A stretch of DNA of 64,000 nt from Salinicola aestuarinus (lineage in GTDB: Bacteria > Pseudomonadota > Gammaproteobacteria > Pseudomonadales > Halomonadaceae): the NCBI RefSeq assembly GCF_003206645.1, contig NZ_PZJP01000005.1, forward strand, positions 62,001-126,000, written 5' to 3'. Shown piece after piece: positions 27,469 to 35,712 of this stretch (within the stretch, counting starts at the first letter, position 1; each line of letters begins with the position of its first letter). The notes beneath the pieces were generated by a model. It saw only the letters and a program-made list of their open reading frames with translations. It did no database searches and was not told where the DNA came from. Made by a program: the position numbers and the translations under genes.

Positions 27469-27484
27469 CTGTATCTCTATACAG
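27469..27484. promoter_or_regulatory. LexA (SOS) box upstream of intI
   Basis: CTGTATCTCTATACAG matches the gammaproteobacterial LexA consensus CTGT-N8-ACAG exactly, with an AT-rich palindromic core and a following TA. It ends 17 bases before the intI start codon, the position where LexA represses intI in Vibrio cholerae and class 1 integrons. DNA damage should therefore induce integrase expression. Confidence 0.88.
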
Positions 27485-27661
27485 TAATATCAGGTTCAGC
27501 GGAACGTGCAAGGGTGCGAGTTCTGCACAACCTGCCGAATTATTATTAGTTGTACAGAAAATCAATGGGTTAGCACCAGATTGATGGGCTAGATAAGAAT
27601 TCATAAACACGCGCGCTCGTTCAAGTGATAAAACGAGCCTGCTACCTAATACCTGTTATAT
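27485..27661 (+). other. attI region and probable cassette promoter
   Basis: The sequence between the LexA box and the first cassette gene must contain attI and probably the cassette promoter Pc. A candidate crossover core GTTATAT starts at 27655, 24 bases before the first cassette ATG; recombination would be between G27655 and T27656. Exact attI borders cannot be set by eye. Confidence 0.55.
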
Positions 27662-27678
27662 TCAATTAGGAACCGTTC

Positions 27679-28602
27679 ATGGAAAAGACACTCCAGTCAG
27701 GGTGGTTTGATATATTCAAAAAAAAGTTGATGACTGAGTTTAACTTGGATGTCAGAAAAATTCAGAATTATCAGTCAGATATATCTCCAATAGTGTATTG
27801 CTGTTTACAACACAGGCGAGTTACACCTAAGCCAAGAAATGTAATTTTAAGCAAAAAGCTCCAAGAAAGCTCATGGGCTACCAATAAAGAATGGATGTCG
27901 CTTCAAGAAAGCATTGAAAAAGGAGATGATATAAATGGGTATATGAGTAAGAAAATAAATGAATGGCAGGCGTTTGATTATTTGCTCTATACATGCAATA
28001 TATCGCATTTTCACTTGTATAAAAATAAGGAAGGGGGGATCAGAGACCCTTTGGTTTTCGGTATTTTTACAAAAGAATTTTTTTATGCTTTAGACATTGG
28101 CAGTCATGATGACTTGTACAAGGCGGGGTATTTAGTTTCTATTGTTAGTTCAAATTGGCCCAATTTAGATATTTTCAAAGTAAAAGAAGCAGCAGGGAAG
28201 ACAGAAGCAGCGTTTGATCCAAACAATTTTAAGCGAACTGCAAACGATCCTCATTTACAATACAACATGATAGCCCCGACAAGTTTTATCGATCATAATG
28301 GCCAACGAAAAGAACTAGACAACCATCGAAATACAGCATTAATAAACTTCGTGTTAAATGGTATTGATATTGGGAAAATACCATTTAGAGTTTACTGTGC
28401 CTACACAAATGAAATAAAGCACTTAGAGGAGCTTGACGCAAGGCTGTTTAAACATTTTGGGGCAAAAAGGATGTCGCTTGAGATAGATGCTAAAAAGAAG
28501 AATTATTCTGTAGAAGTCCATCTTCAGCGCAGTAAAAAACTAAATTACAAAATACCTAAAAAGTTCATAACTTGCAGCCTTTACCATTATGCCGACAGCT
28601 AA
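27679..28602 (+). CDS. Integron cassette 1 protein of unknown function
   Basis: 307 residues, AT-rich codons, ribosome binding site TTAGGAAC upstream. I recognise no family. Predicted mixed alpha/beta, no signal peptide or membrane segment, C-terminal part lysine-rich (RSKKLNYKIPKKF). A central block, DPLVFGIFTKEFFYALDIGS, is hydrophobic and probably core. It fills the cassette, ending three bases before the attC hairpin, and is read in the same direction as the defence-like genes of cassette 2. A role in defence is only inferred from location. Confidence 0.8.
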   Translation: MEKTLQSGWFDIFKKKLMTEFNLDVRKIQNYQSDISPIVYCCLQHRRVTPKPRNVILSKKLQESSWATNKEWMSLQESIEKGDDINGYMSKKINEWQAFDYLLYTCNISHFHLYKNKEGGIRDPLVFGIFTKEFFYALDIGSHDDLYKAGYLVSIVSSNWPNLDIFKVKEAAGKTEAAFDPNNFKRTANDPHLQYNMIAPTSFIDHNGQRKELDNHRNTALINFVLNGIDIGKIPFRVYCAYTNEIKHLEELDARLFKHFGAKRMSLEIDAKKKNYSVEVHLQRSKKLNYKIPKKFITCSLYHYADS

Positions 28603-28604
28603 CA

Positions 28605-28652
28605 ATATAACGCTGCCTTGCAGCGGACAAGCCGCTGAATGCGGCGTTATGA
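28605..28652 (+). other. attC recombination site of cassette 1
   Basis: ATAACGCTGCC at 28607-28617 pairs imperfectly with GCGGCGTTAT at 28641-28650, and TTGCAGCGG pairs with CCGCTGAA, leaving unpaired bases on one strand, as in folded attC hairpins. The right core GCG-TTAT holds the G/TT crossover point (G28646). It lies between the stop of cassette gene 1 and the next operon. Confidence 0.82.
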
Positions 28653-28707
28653 GTAGGCGCATAGGGCTAAATCAATTTCAAGTATTCTGCTTTTGGAAGG
28701 TGAAGCT

Positions 28708-29832
28708 TTGACCAAAACAAAAAAGGCAGTCAACGCAGGCGTAGATGCTTTATTGGGCTTCGAGTTTCAGCGAAATTGCGCGTTGTACTTGCTGCTTAAT
28801 AATTATGACCGTTTCAAGGGGAGAGAGTTCTTTCTGTGCATTGAACACCATGATGACTTTCTATTCTGCTACAGATCTGATTGCCGGGACAAAATAGAAG
28901 AAATCCATTCTTATCAGGCCAAGAAACTTTCAGGAGCTGTCTGGACTATAAACGAACGATTTTCCGAAGCTGTTGCGAAGATGCTTGAAGTTGGAAACAA
29001 CCTAATAAATGATCCAGCTCCAAAATGCCAAAGCTACACTCATGATTTGATATTCATATCAAATACCGATATTAAGCTCAACTACAAACCCAGCAAAGAT
29101 GAAAAGGAATATGGGAAAAAGGAAATAGTCTACTTCCTTAACGAACAGAACTTTAAGTGTAGTTACGATGGTATACCTGGAGAAATTCAGGACGTGATTG
29201 ACAAGAAAGTAGGAAGTTTCTGTAATAAGGAAAAGATCACATATCACAAGCCTGAACTAGATAATCTGCATATTGAATGGGTCGACCTACCACGCAGAAA
29301 AAAAGACCAAAAAGATATTTTGGTTGGACTTATGTGTAGGAATTTTCCGCATGTTTTAGATCCTAATGCAGCAGTTGAGCTGCTTCTTAGCTTATTTAGA
29401 GAAGTGGAAGCTGTGTACAATCAAGGTAGGGTTATTAACTTACTTGACAGCAGTAAGAGGGTTGAAGGCGGCGAGATAAAGAGAGCAATTGATGTTATTG
29501 AGACTGAACAAAAGACATTCAATCTATGGAGAAATTATTCAACGGAGCTATCTCGTAGGTTCCAAGTTCCTATCGGTATCCAAAATAACCACGAAAACCA
29601 TATCAGAAATACCTTTGAGTTACTGAAAGACATGGCAAACAGAGAGCATCAAATAATAAAAAGCTTCATTCGAGAGAATGATTACTCCATGGATTTTTAT
29701 AGCCATGAGGACATGTTTTATAAGTACGTCTCAGATATAAAGGATGAAAATAGTATGAACCTAAAGGATGTCGACATCTTCTTCTCTGTTTTGTGTGCAT
29801 ATGTAGAATGCCATGGTGGGGATATGCAATGA
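28708..29832 (+). CDS. Cap4/DUF4297-like dsDNA nuclease effector (Lamassu LmuA-like)
   Basis: About 374 residues starting at TTG 28708, which has GGAAGG 8 bases upstream; TTG 28693 is an alternative. The N-terminal third resembles the Cap4/DUF4297 endonuclease domain: GVDALLGFEFQRNCALYLLL (residues 11-30), an acidic CIEHHDDF (44-51) and HSYQAKKLSG (67-76), matching the PD-(D/E)xK pattern with a QxK lysine. The rest is helical, without a recognised domain. It overlaps the ATPase gene by four bases (ATGA), so the two are produced together. Family assignment comes from motif reading, not a search. Confidence 0.75.
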   Translation: MTKTKKAVNAGVDALLGFEFQRNCALYLLLNNYDRFKGREFFLCIEHHDDFLFCYRSDCRDKIEEIHSYQAKKLSGAVWTINERFSEAVAKMLEVGNNLINDPAPKCQSYTHDLIFISNTDIKLNYKPSKDEKEYGKKEIVYFLNEQNFKCSYDGIPGEIQDVIDKKVGSFCNKEKITYHKPELDNLHIEWVDLPRRKKDQKDILVGLMCRNFPHVLDPNAAVELLLSLFREVEAVYNQGRVINLLDSSKRVEGGEIKRAIDVIETEQKTFNLWRNYSTELSRRFQVPIGIQNNHENHIRNTFELLKDMANREHQIIKSFIRENDYSMDFYSHEDMFYKYVSDIKDENSMNLKDVDIFFSVLCAYVECHGGDMQ

Positions 29833-31598
29833 GTGTAACTATTAATTTCAACAGGCTGTTTGTCAGCTCTGCTTCGCATAACCTCTGTTTTTTTGATGAG
29901 TTTTCCTCTGGTGTGAATATTATTAGTGGGCGTAATACATCTGGGAAAAGTTCTCTACTTCAGAGTTTGTTGTTTGCTTTTGGTGTCAATGATGTTCGTG
30001 AGAATCTAGCTGAAATTCTTAGTTATAATCCAATATTCAGAGTGGACTTCACCAAGACTGTTGATGGGGTTGAAGAAAAATACACAATTATTAGGGAGCC
30101 GAAATCCATCTATGTAAGAGAGCCGAAGGGAAGAGTGGTTCCCTTTCATGGAATAGATGCTGATAATAGCGTTGAGCACGTCAAATTAAAAGACTATATG
30201 CGCGATTTGGTTGGCTTTACCCTGCTTCTAGAACAAAAAGGAGAGCTTAAGTCTGCCCCTCTCGAAAGCATGTTTTTGCCATATTATATTTCTCAGTCTG
30301 TAGGTTGGGTCTATTTGCGTGAATCGTTTTCTAATCTTCAATATTATAAAGGGTTTAAAGACGATTACTTGGACTATTATCTTGGGGTAAATAATAGCTT
30401 CGATAGGGTGAAATATAGAGAGCTTACGAGAAAAAAAGATCGGCTGACAGCTGATATCCAAAATCTCAATCGTTATAGCAAAAAGGCCGAATTCCAGTTT
30501 TCAAATTTAGTTGACGAAACCTTTGGTGAGAAGGCAGAAGAGTACATTGAAAGCTACGTTAAAAGGTCGAGCTCCCTGGAAGAAGAAAGAATTAAATATA
30601 TAAAGCTATGCAATGAGCTTTCGTTACTACAGAACCACCACAAAATTCTCAAGAGAACTAGGAGTAATGTCAAGAGCCAAAAGTATAATGATATCGATCG
30701 CTGCCCAGCCTGCACCCAAGTATTGTCATATTCTTTAGAGGGTTTGTATAGCCATTATCAGAAATACAATGATACAGTTGAGCTAGAGTCACACATTGCC
30801 GACAAGCTGACAACAAAAAAGTCACAAATAAACTCATCAAGTAAAGTAATTGAAAAATTTAGAAAGGAAATTCAAGATGATTACGGTGTTCTTTTAAGCA
30901 AAAATGTAGACGGAGTTACCTTTGATCAATGGGTGGATAATAAAGCAAATATTAAATTATACAAAAAGATGCAGAAAGACATTGGCGATTCAGAAAATGA
31001 ATTAGACGCTGTTAGGTCATTCATTAATTCTATGAATACGGAGCAGGAAGCAGTCTCTGCAAGGAAAGCAAAAGAAAGGGGGTTTGAAGAGTTATTCTCT
31101 GATTATGCGTCACAGTTGAAGCTTAATCCGTTAGTTGACTCTAGATATCTTAATCTATATTCAATTAATTCTTTTCCGCGACAAGGTGTTGAGCTTCATA
31201 AGACTGTTATGGCCTATCATTTTGCATTGAACGCTATCATTGCGAAAACAAAAATTGCACATAGGCTGCCATTTTTGTTGGACGCCATTCTCAAGGAAGA
31301 TATAGATGAGACTAATCTAGCGACTATTTTGTCATTTGTTAGTAATAATCTACCGGAAGATACTCAGACATTCGTTTCTATATCGGAGCATGTCAAAAGT
31401 GATTCAGAGGTTAGAGATGAGAAAGATATTAAACCTATCGAGAAAATTAGTGTTAAAGACGTTAAAGATGCTTACTTCCCTGAAAATTCGAAGCTAATCT
31501 ACATTGGTGGTGGGGAACTTGAACGTGGCTTTCTTTCTCAGTTACTAGAAGATCATCAAGAATTACATGATGAAACTCTTGATTTGACGGCCATCTAA
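29829..31598 (+). CDS. SMC/Rad50-like ATPase with CxxC hook (Lamassu LmuB-like)
   Basis: 589 residues from the ATG overlapping the nuclease stop. The N-terminus has an ABC/SMC Walker A, GRNTSGKSS (residues 34-42). Two helical coiled-coil arms flank a CPAC motif (C292, C295), like a Rad50 zinc hook. A Walker B-like LPFLLDAILKEDID lies at about residues 480-493. It is shorter than typical SMC proteins. With a Cap4-type nuclease upstream, the pair resembles Lamassu or ABC-3C defence systems, where the ATPase senses phage or plasmid DNA and releases the nuclease. No LmuC-like third gene is present. Confidence 0.78.
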   Translation: MSVTINFNRLFVSSASHNLCFFDEFSSGVNIISGRNTSGKSSLLQSLLFAFGVNDVRENLAEILSYNPIFRVDFTKTVDGVEEKYTIIREPKSIYVREPKGRVVPFHGIDADNSVEHVKLKDYMRDLVGFTLLLEQKGELKSAPLESMFLPYYISQSVGWVYLRESFSNLQYYKGFKDDYLDYYLGVNNSFDRVKYRELTRKKDRLTADIQNLNRYSKKAEFQFSNLVDETFGEKAEEYIESYVKRSSSLEEERIKYIKLCNELSLLQNHHKILKRTRSNVKSQKYNDIDRCPACTQVLSYSLEGLYSHYQKYNDTVELESHIADKLTTKKSQINSSSKVIEKFRKEIQDDYGVLLSKNVDGVTFDQWVDNKANIKLYKKMQKDIGDSENELDAVRSFINSMNTEQEAVSARKAKERGFEELFSDYASQLKLNPLVDSRYLNLYSINSFPRQGVELHKTVMAYHFALNAIIAKTKIAHRLPFLLDAILKEDIDETNLATILSFVSNNLPEDTQTFVSISEHVKSDSEVRDEKDIKPIEKISVKDVKDAYFPENSKLIYIGGGELERGFLSQLLEDHQELHDETLDLTAI

Positions 31599-31630
31599 AT
31601 GATAGTAAGAGGATAGGCGTCGTTGGTATC

Positions 31631-31712
31631 ATAACAAATGCAGGCACAGCGACGCCCTTTCCATTGCGCCTTCGGCTCCATTCCAAGCGCGCGCGTGCTG
31701 CAAGCGTTAACT
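31631..31712 (+). other. attC recombination site of cassette 2
   Basis: ATAACAAATGCAGGCAC at 31631-31647 pairs with GTGCTGCAAGCGTTAAC near 31695-31711: TAAC with GTTA, TGCA with TGCA and GCAC with GTGC, leaving an extrahelical G as attC sites do. The variable middle is about 45 bases. The right core GCG-TTAAC includes the crossover G31706. It starts 32 bases after the ATPase stop and marks the end of the array. Confidence 0.85.
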
Positions 31713-31820
31713 GCCTTAATTCCTCCATCATCATTACCCCCTGCTCACCACAACTTGTTGGCACTTCCACATACCCAAGCCATCCACACCCCTGCGATAA
31801 GCCGAAGCGTTCACAACGAT

Positions 31821-32978
31821 TCACTCCCGCTGCTGCTGGGCGCGGGTATCGTCGCGCACGGCATCGAACCCTTCCTGTGAGATGAATCCGCGGGAGAGGG
31901 CGTGTTCGGCCATGATGGCGCTGTCGCTGGCGAGGATCAATTCGCAGTCGGAATCGCCGATCTCCTTGGCGAGGGCGTCGATGGCGGCGTCGCGTTCGTC
32001 GTCGTCATCCACCTTGCGAATGTAGATGGCGCGGACCCGGTCGGGGTAGGCCTTGACGATCTCGGTGTAGACCTCGGGGTCGTGCTGGCCGCTGTCGCCG
32101 ATCAGCACGAAGGGCAGCCCCTCGTAGAGTGACAGCATGCTTTGAATCACGTCGGACTTGTGATCCTCTGCCTTGCGCGGCCACGGGCGCTTGAGCGTCA
32201 TGCCCCACTCGCGCAGAAAGAGGATCGGCCCCACCGGAATGCGGTTCATGTTGAAGAACATCTCCAGCACCTCGTAGATGCTCCACGGCCCGCGGGAAAC
32301 GTAGAGCATCGGCCGCTGACGGTTACCCTCGGCGCCTTCATAGAGCGCGCGATAGAGCGCAGCCACGCCGGGAAAGGCGGTGCGCTCGTCGGCCTTCTCC
32401 ATGAACAGGCGATAGAACATCTTCAGCTTGTTGGCGACGCCGGTGTACATCACGGTGTCGTCGATGTCGCTGATGACGATCAGGTCGGTGCTCGCCGGCG
32501 GAATGTAGACCTCGGTCTCGGTGCTGATGGCGTCGTCTTCGGAGACCACCTCGAGCTTGGCGGTATGCCAGATCGCCTCGGCCGGCAGGGTGTGGGTGAT
32601 CTCGATATGGGCGTGGAAGTAGCCGTCGCGGTCGGTGGTGACGGAGGTGCGCGTTGCGCCGAGACGTATGTCGATACGGGCGTCGGCCACGCCGTGGCGC
32701 ACCAGTCGCCGAGCCAGGTCGGCCAGATCCTGCATGATGCCGGCCTGCTCCCAGCGCGCGAGGCGTCGCGGCTGGCGAAACACGCGGCCCATGATGAAGG
32801 CTTCCTTCTGCGAGCCGTAGCCCCGGTAGGGGTGGACGATGACGCCACCCTTGCCCTTGTCACGTCGCATCGGGCGGGTGAACAGGCGGACCAGCTTCTT
32901 GCTGAAGTGGATCAGCTTGCCAAAGAACATCTGGCGCTTGGAGCCGTCGCGATGGGGCGTTGAGGCGTCTCGGGTCAC
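31821..32978 (-). CDS. App1-family (DUF2183) phosphatase
   Basis: 385 residues starting at GTG 32978 with AAGGACGAG upstream; ATG at 32930 is an alternative. The catalytic core has the HAD-like DxDxT motif in DLIVISDIDDTVMYTGVANK, then YVSRGPWSIYEVLEMFFNMN, a WPRKAEDHKSDVIQSML segment and FVLIGDSGQHDPEVYTEIV. These are hallmarks of App1/DUF2183 proteins, known as phosphatidate phosphatases in yeast; the bacterial substrate is unproven. An N-terminal beta domain precedes it. Its 3' end lies 109 bases from the integron end. Confidence 0.9.
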   Translation of the reverse strand: MTRDASTPHRDGSKRQMFFGKLIHFSKKLVRLFTRPMRRDKGKGGVIVHPYRGYGSQKEAFIMGRVFRQPRRLARWEQAGIMQDLADLARRLVRHGVADARIDIRLGATRTSVTTDRDGYFHAHIEITHTLPAEAIWHTAKLEVVSEDDAISTETEVYIPPASTDLIVISDIDDTVMYTGVANKLKMFYRLFMEKADERTAFPGVAALYRALYEGAEGNRQRPMLYVSRGPWSIYEVLEMFFNMNRIPVGPILFLREWGMTLKRPWPRKAEDHKSDVIQSMLSLYEGLPFVLIGDSGQHDPEVYTEIVKAYPDRVRAIYIRKVDDDDERDAAIDALAKEIGDSDCELILASDSAIMAEHALSRGFISQEGFDAVRDDTRAQQQRE

Positions 32979-33188
32979 GGGGGCTCGTCCTTGTTGGGGG
33001 CTTGCAGCGCAGCGACTCTGTCGCCCGCGCCTTTCAGCCTAGCCGCTATCGGGCGAATGAACGATGCGTGTCGTGCCAACGTTCGCCCGGTGGGGCCAAT
33101 GCCAGTGCCATGCGGGGCCGGGTACTGCTGAGTCTGGCGGCCTCAGGCGGGGGCGTAACGTCGGCCGTGGGGTCAGGCGGGCGGACAC

Positions 33189-33217
33189 AAAAACGCCCGC
33201 CATGGGGCGGGCGTTTT
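33189..33217. terminator. Rho-independent terminator
   Basis: AAAAACGCCCGC / GCGGGCGTTTT stem with a CATGGG-type loop, located just downstream of the minus-strand PfpI-family gene. The A-run reads as T on the minus strand, so it should terminate that gene. Confidence 0.9.
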
Positions 33218-33237
33218 CAAGGTCAGGGCCGCAACAC

Positions 33238-33801
33238 TCAGGCGTGCTGGTTGCTGTGGCGGCCTTCGGCAATCTCTTCGATGAGCTTGGCGTTGAAGTC
33301 GTCGAGATCCTTGGGCGTGCGGCTGGTGACAAAGCCGCTATCGCAGACGACGGACTCGTCGACCCATTCGGCGCCGGCGTTCTTGAGATCCTGCGCGATG
33401 GAGGGCACGGAGGTCAGCTTACGACCGTCGACGACGCCGGCGTTGATCAGGATCCACGGCGCGTGGCAGATCGCGGCGACCGGCTTGCCGGCCTGGAAGA
33501 ACGATCTGACGAAGCTCAGCGCCTTCTCGTCGGTGCGCAGGGTGTCCGGGTTGAACAGGCCGCCCGGCAGCAGCAGGGCGTGATAATCAGCGGGGTCGGC
33601 GTCATCGAGCGCCTTGTCAGCCTCATAGGTTTCGCCCCACTCGGTTTCGGCCCAGGCGCGAATGCCTTTGCCATCCGGTGTCACGACATGGGTCTCGACG
33701 CCTTGACCCTGAAGCGCGGCGCGCGGTGAAGCGAGTTCGGATTCCTCGAAGCCGTCGGCAGCGAGAATGGCGACGCGTTTACCATTGAGTTGTTGAGCCA
33801 T
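33238..33801 (-). CDS. DJ-1/PfpI family protein
   Basis: 187 residues from ATG 33801 with GGAGGTCAAG upstream. It has the PfpI fold landmarks: VAILAADGFEESEL (nucleophile-assisting glutamate), a DYHALLLPGGLFNPDTLR segment, AAICHAPWILINAG with the reactive cysteine in the elbow, and VDESVVCDSGFVTSRTP near the C-terminus. These are general-stress proteins with proposed glyoxalase/deglycase or protease activity; the exact reaction cannot be told here. It is flanked by its own terminator. Confidence 0.92.
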   Translation of the reverse strand: MAQQLNGKRVAILAADGFEESELASPRAALQGQGVETHVVTPDGKGIRAWAETEWGETYEADKALDDADPADYHALLLPGGLFNPDTLRTDEKALSFVRSFFQAGKPVAAICHAPWILINAGVVDGRKLTSVPSIAQDLKNAGAEWVDESVVCDSGFVTSRTPKDLDDFNAKLIEEIAEGRHSNQHA

Positions 33802-34035
33802 CTTGACCTCCTGGTCGTGATGTAACGATGAATGACGTAGAAGCCCATGGGCCATCCGGGTCCATGTCTCGGCTTACCCCATGAGTTTGGGATAGTCTCG
33901 GCGAACTTCAAGGAGAGAATGTCGGCCTCGGCGCCGATATCCTGATGAGAGGCGAAAGGCCGGCGAGCGGCCGGCACGACGCGCAGCGCCGGCCCCGGCC
34001 GGGGCGAAAAGCGCAAAAACGACGAGGAGAGGTTC

Positions 34036-35628
34036 ATGCTTGGCGAGGCGGGTAGCGCAGTGTCGCTGATCGGTATGGCGCTGTTGGGCGCGATATTCGG
34101 CGCGCTGGTGGCCGGCATGGCGGCACTGTCGGTGCTTCGGCGCCGGCGGGCGCGGAACGACGCCCTCGAGACGCGGCTCGACGAGAGCGACCGCCAGCGG
34201 CAGCGGCTCGAGCAGGAACTCTCCCAGAGCGATGCCCAGCAGGACGAACTGCGCGAGCAGCTCGGCGAGCTCAAGCAGCGGCTGACCACCCGGGAACAGC
34301 AGGTCGAGACGCTCAACGAGCGCCTGGCGGATCTGCGCGAGCGCTACGGCCGGCTGGAGACGCATGTCGAGCAGGCCAAGCACCACCACGCCGAGCAGAT
34401 CAAGCTGCTGGAAGACGCCAAGGGCCGCATGGGTCACGAGTTCGAATCGCTGGCCGGGCGCATCTTCGACGAGCGCAACCGCAGCTACAGCGCCCAGAGC
34501 CGCGAGAGTCTCGAAGCCCTGCTGCAGCCCTTTCGCGAGCAGGTGGCGGGCTTTCGTCAGCGGATCGAGGAGATTCACGGTCAGGAGAGCCGCGAGCGCA
34601 CCACGCTCAAGGTGCAGATCGACCAGCTCGCCACGCTCAACCGCCAGATCACCGAAGAGGCCGCCAATCTCACCCGGGCGCTCAAGGGCGACAAGAAGAT
34701 GCAGGGCAACTGGGGCGAGGTGATGCTCGAGTCGGTGCTCGAACGCTCCGGGCTGCGTCGCGACATCGAGTACCGCCGCGAGGTGTCGCTGGAGGGCGAG
34801 AACGGTCGCCAGCGCCCGGATGCGGTGATCTATCTGCCCGACGACAAGCACCTCATCGTCGACGCCAAGGTTTCGCTCAACGCCTACGTGCGCTACGTCA
34901 ACGCGGAGGAGGACGCCGAGCGGGAGCAGGCACTGCGCGCCCATGTGCAGGCGGTGCGCTCGCACATCGACGCGCTCGCCAGCCGCGACTATCCCAAGCT
35001 GCCGGGGCTGCGCTCGCCGGACTTCGTCTTCCTGTTCATGCCGGTGGAGCCGGCGTTCGCGGTCGCCTTCCAGTTCGACGAGACGCTGTTTCAGGATGCT
35101 TTCTCCCGCGACATCGTGGTGGTCACGCCGACCACGCTGCTGGCGAGCCTGCGCACCGTCGCCAGCCTGTGGAATCTCGAGCGCCAGAACGAGAACGCCC
35201 GGTATATCGCCGAGCGTGCCGGCAAGCTGCTCGACAAGTTTCAGGGGTTCGTGTCGAGTCTCGAGGACGTGGGCAAGCATCTGGGGCGGGCGCAGTCGAG
35301 CTACGAGCAGGCGGTGTCGCGGCTCTCCACAGGGCAGGGGAGTCTCGTCGGTCAGGCGCTGCAGCTCGAGAAGCTCGGCGTGCGCATGAAGCGCGAGTTG
35401 CCATCCCACCTCACCCGTCGTGCCGAGGGCGAGACTGAGGCGGGCGAGAGTGAGGCGGGTGAGACCGAGGCGGGCGAGAGCGGACGGGAAGACGAACGGC
35501 GCGCCGACACTTCTCAGGCCCGCGTCGAAGAAAAAGCCCCGCGCGGGCCCGCGCCGAACGGTGACGACATGCGTCGGGGCGCGGGCTTCGGTGCGGGCGA
35601 TACCGCCGACGATCGGGGCGGGGCGTAA
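34036..35628 (+). CDS. rmuC: DNA recombination protein RmuC
   Basis: 530 residues. One N-terminal membrane helix (VSLIGMALLGAIFGALVAGM), a long coiled coil (about residues 40-120 and 165-215), then the RmuC nuclease-like domain: KMQGNWGEVMLESVLERSGL, the PDAVIYLPDDKHLIVDAKVS block with PD-(D/E)xK-type residues, and FLFMPVEPAFAVAF. It limits recombination at inverted repeats. The C-terminal tail contains three 15-base units (35431-35475) encoding E-(T/S)-E-A-G repeats, probably a disordered acidic extension. Confidence 0.93.
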   Translation: MLGEAGSAVSLIGMALLGAIFGALVAGMAALSVLRRRRARNDALETRLDESDRQRQRLEQELSQSDAQQDELREQLGELKQRLTTREQQVETLNERLADLRERYGRLETHVEQAKHHHAEQIKLLEDAKGRMGHEFESLAGRIFDERNRSYSAQSRESLEALLQPFREQVAGFRQRIEEIHGQESRERTTLKVQIDQLATLNRQITEEAANLTRALKGDKKMQGNWGEVMLESVLERSGLRRDIEYRREVSLEGENGRQRPDAVIYLPDDKHLIVDAKVSLNAYVRYVNAEEDAEREQALRAHVQAVRSHIDALASRDYPKLPGLRSPDFVFLFMPVEPAFAVAFQFDETLFQDAFSRDIVVVTPTTLLASLRTVASLWNLERQNENARYIAERAGKLLDKFQGFVSSLEDVGKHLGRAQSSYEQAVSRLSTGQGSLVGQALQLEKLGVRMKRELPSHLTRRAEGETEAGESEAGETEAGESGREDERRADTSQARVEEKAPRGPAPNGDDMRRGAGFGAGDTADDRGGA

Positions 35629-35712
35629 CGGCGCCGTCTCACTTTTCGAGCGGTCTATCCTCTTTTCGGGCCGTCTCGCCTCGCTTCGGGCCGGCTTACC
35701 TGGCGGTCGCCG

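Larger units (their letters stand above)
26483..31712. mobile_element. Chromosomal integron with two gene cassettes
   Basis: The standard layout is present: intI on the minus strand, a LexA box and attI region at its 5' side, then cassettes read on the plus strand away from intI. Cassette 1 (about 27656-28646) and cassette 2 (about 28647-31706) each end in an attC-like hairpin whose right core is GCGTTA. Cassette DNA is clearly AT-richer than the GC-rich genes either side (pepD and the App1-type gene), showing foreign origin. No further attC was seen after 31712, so the array is short. Confidence 0.87.
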
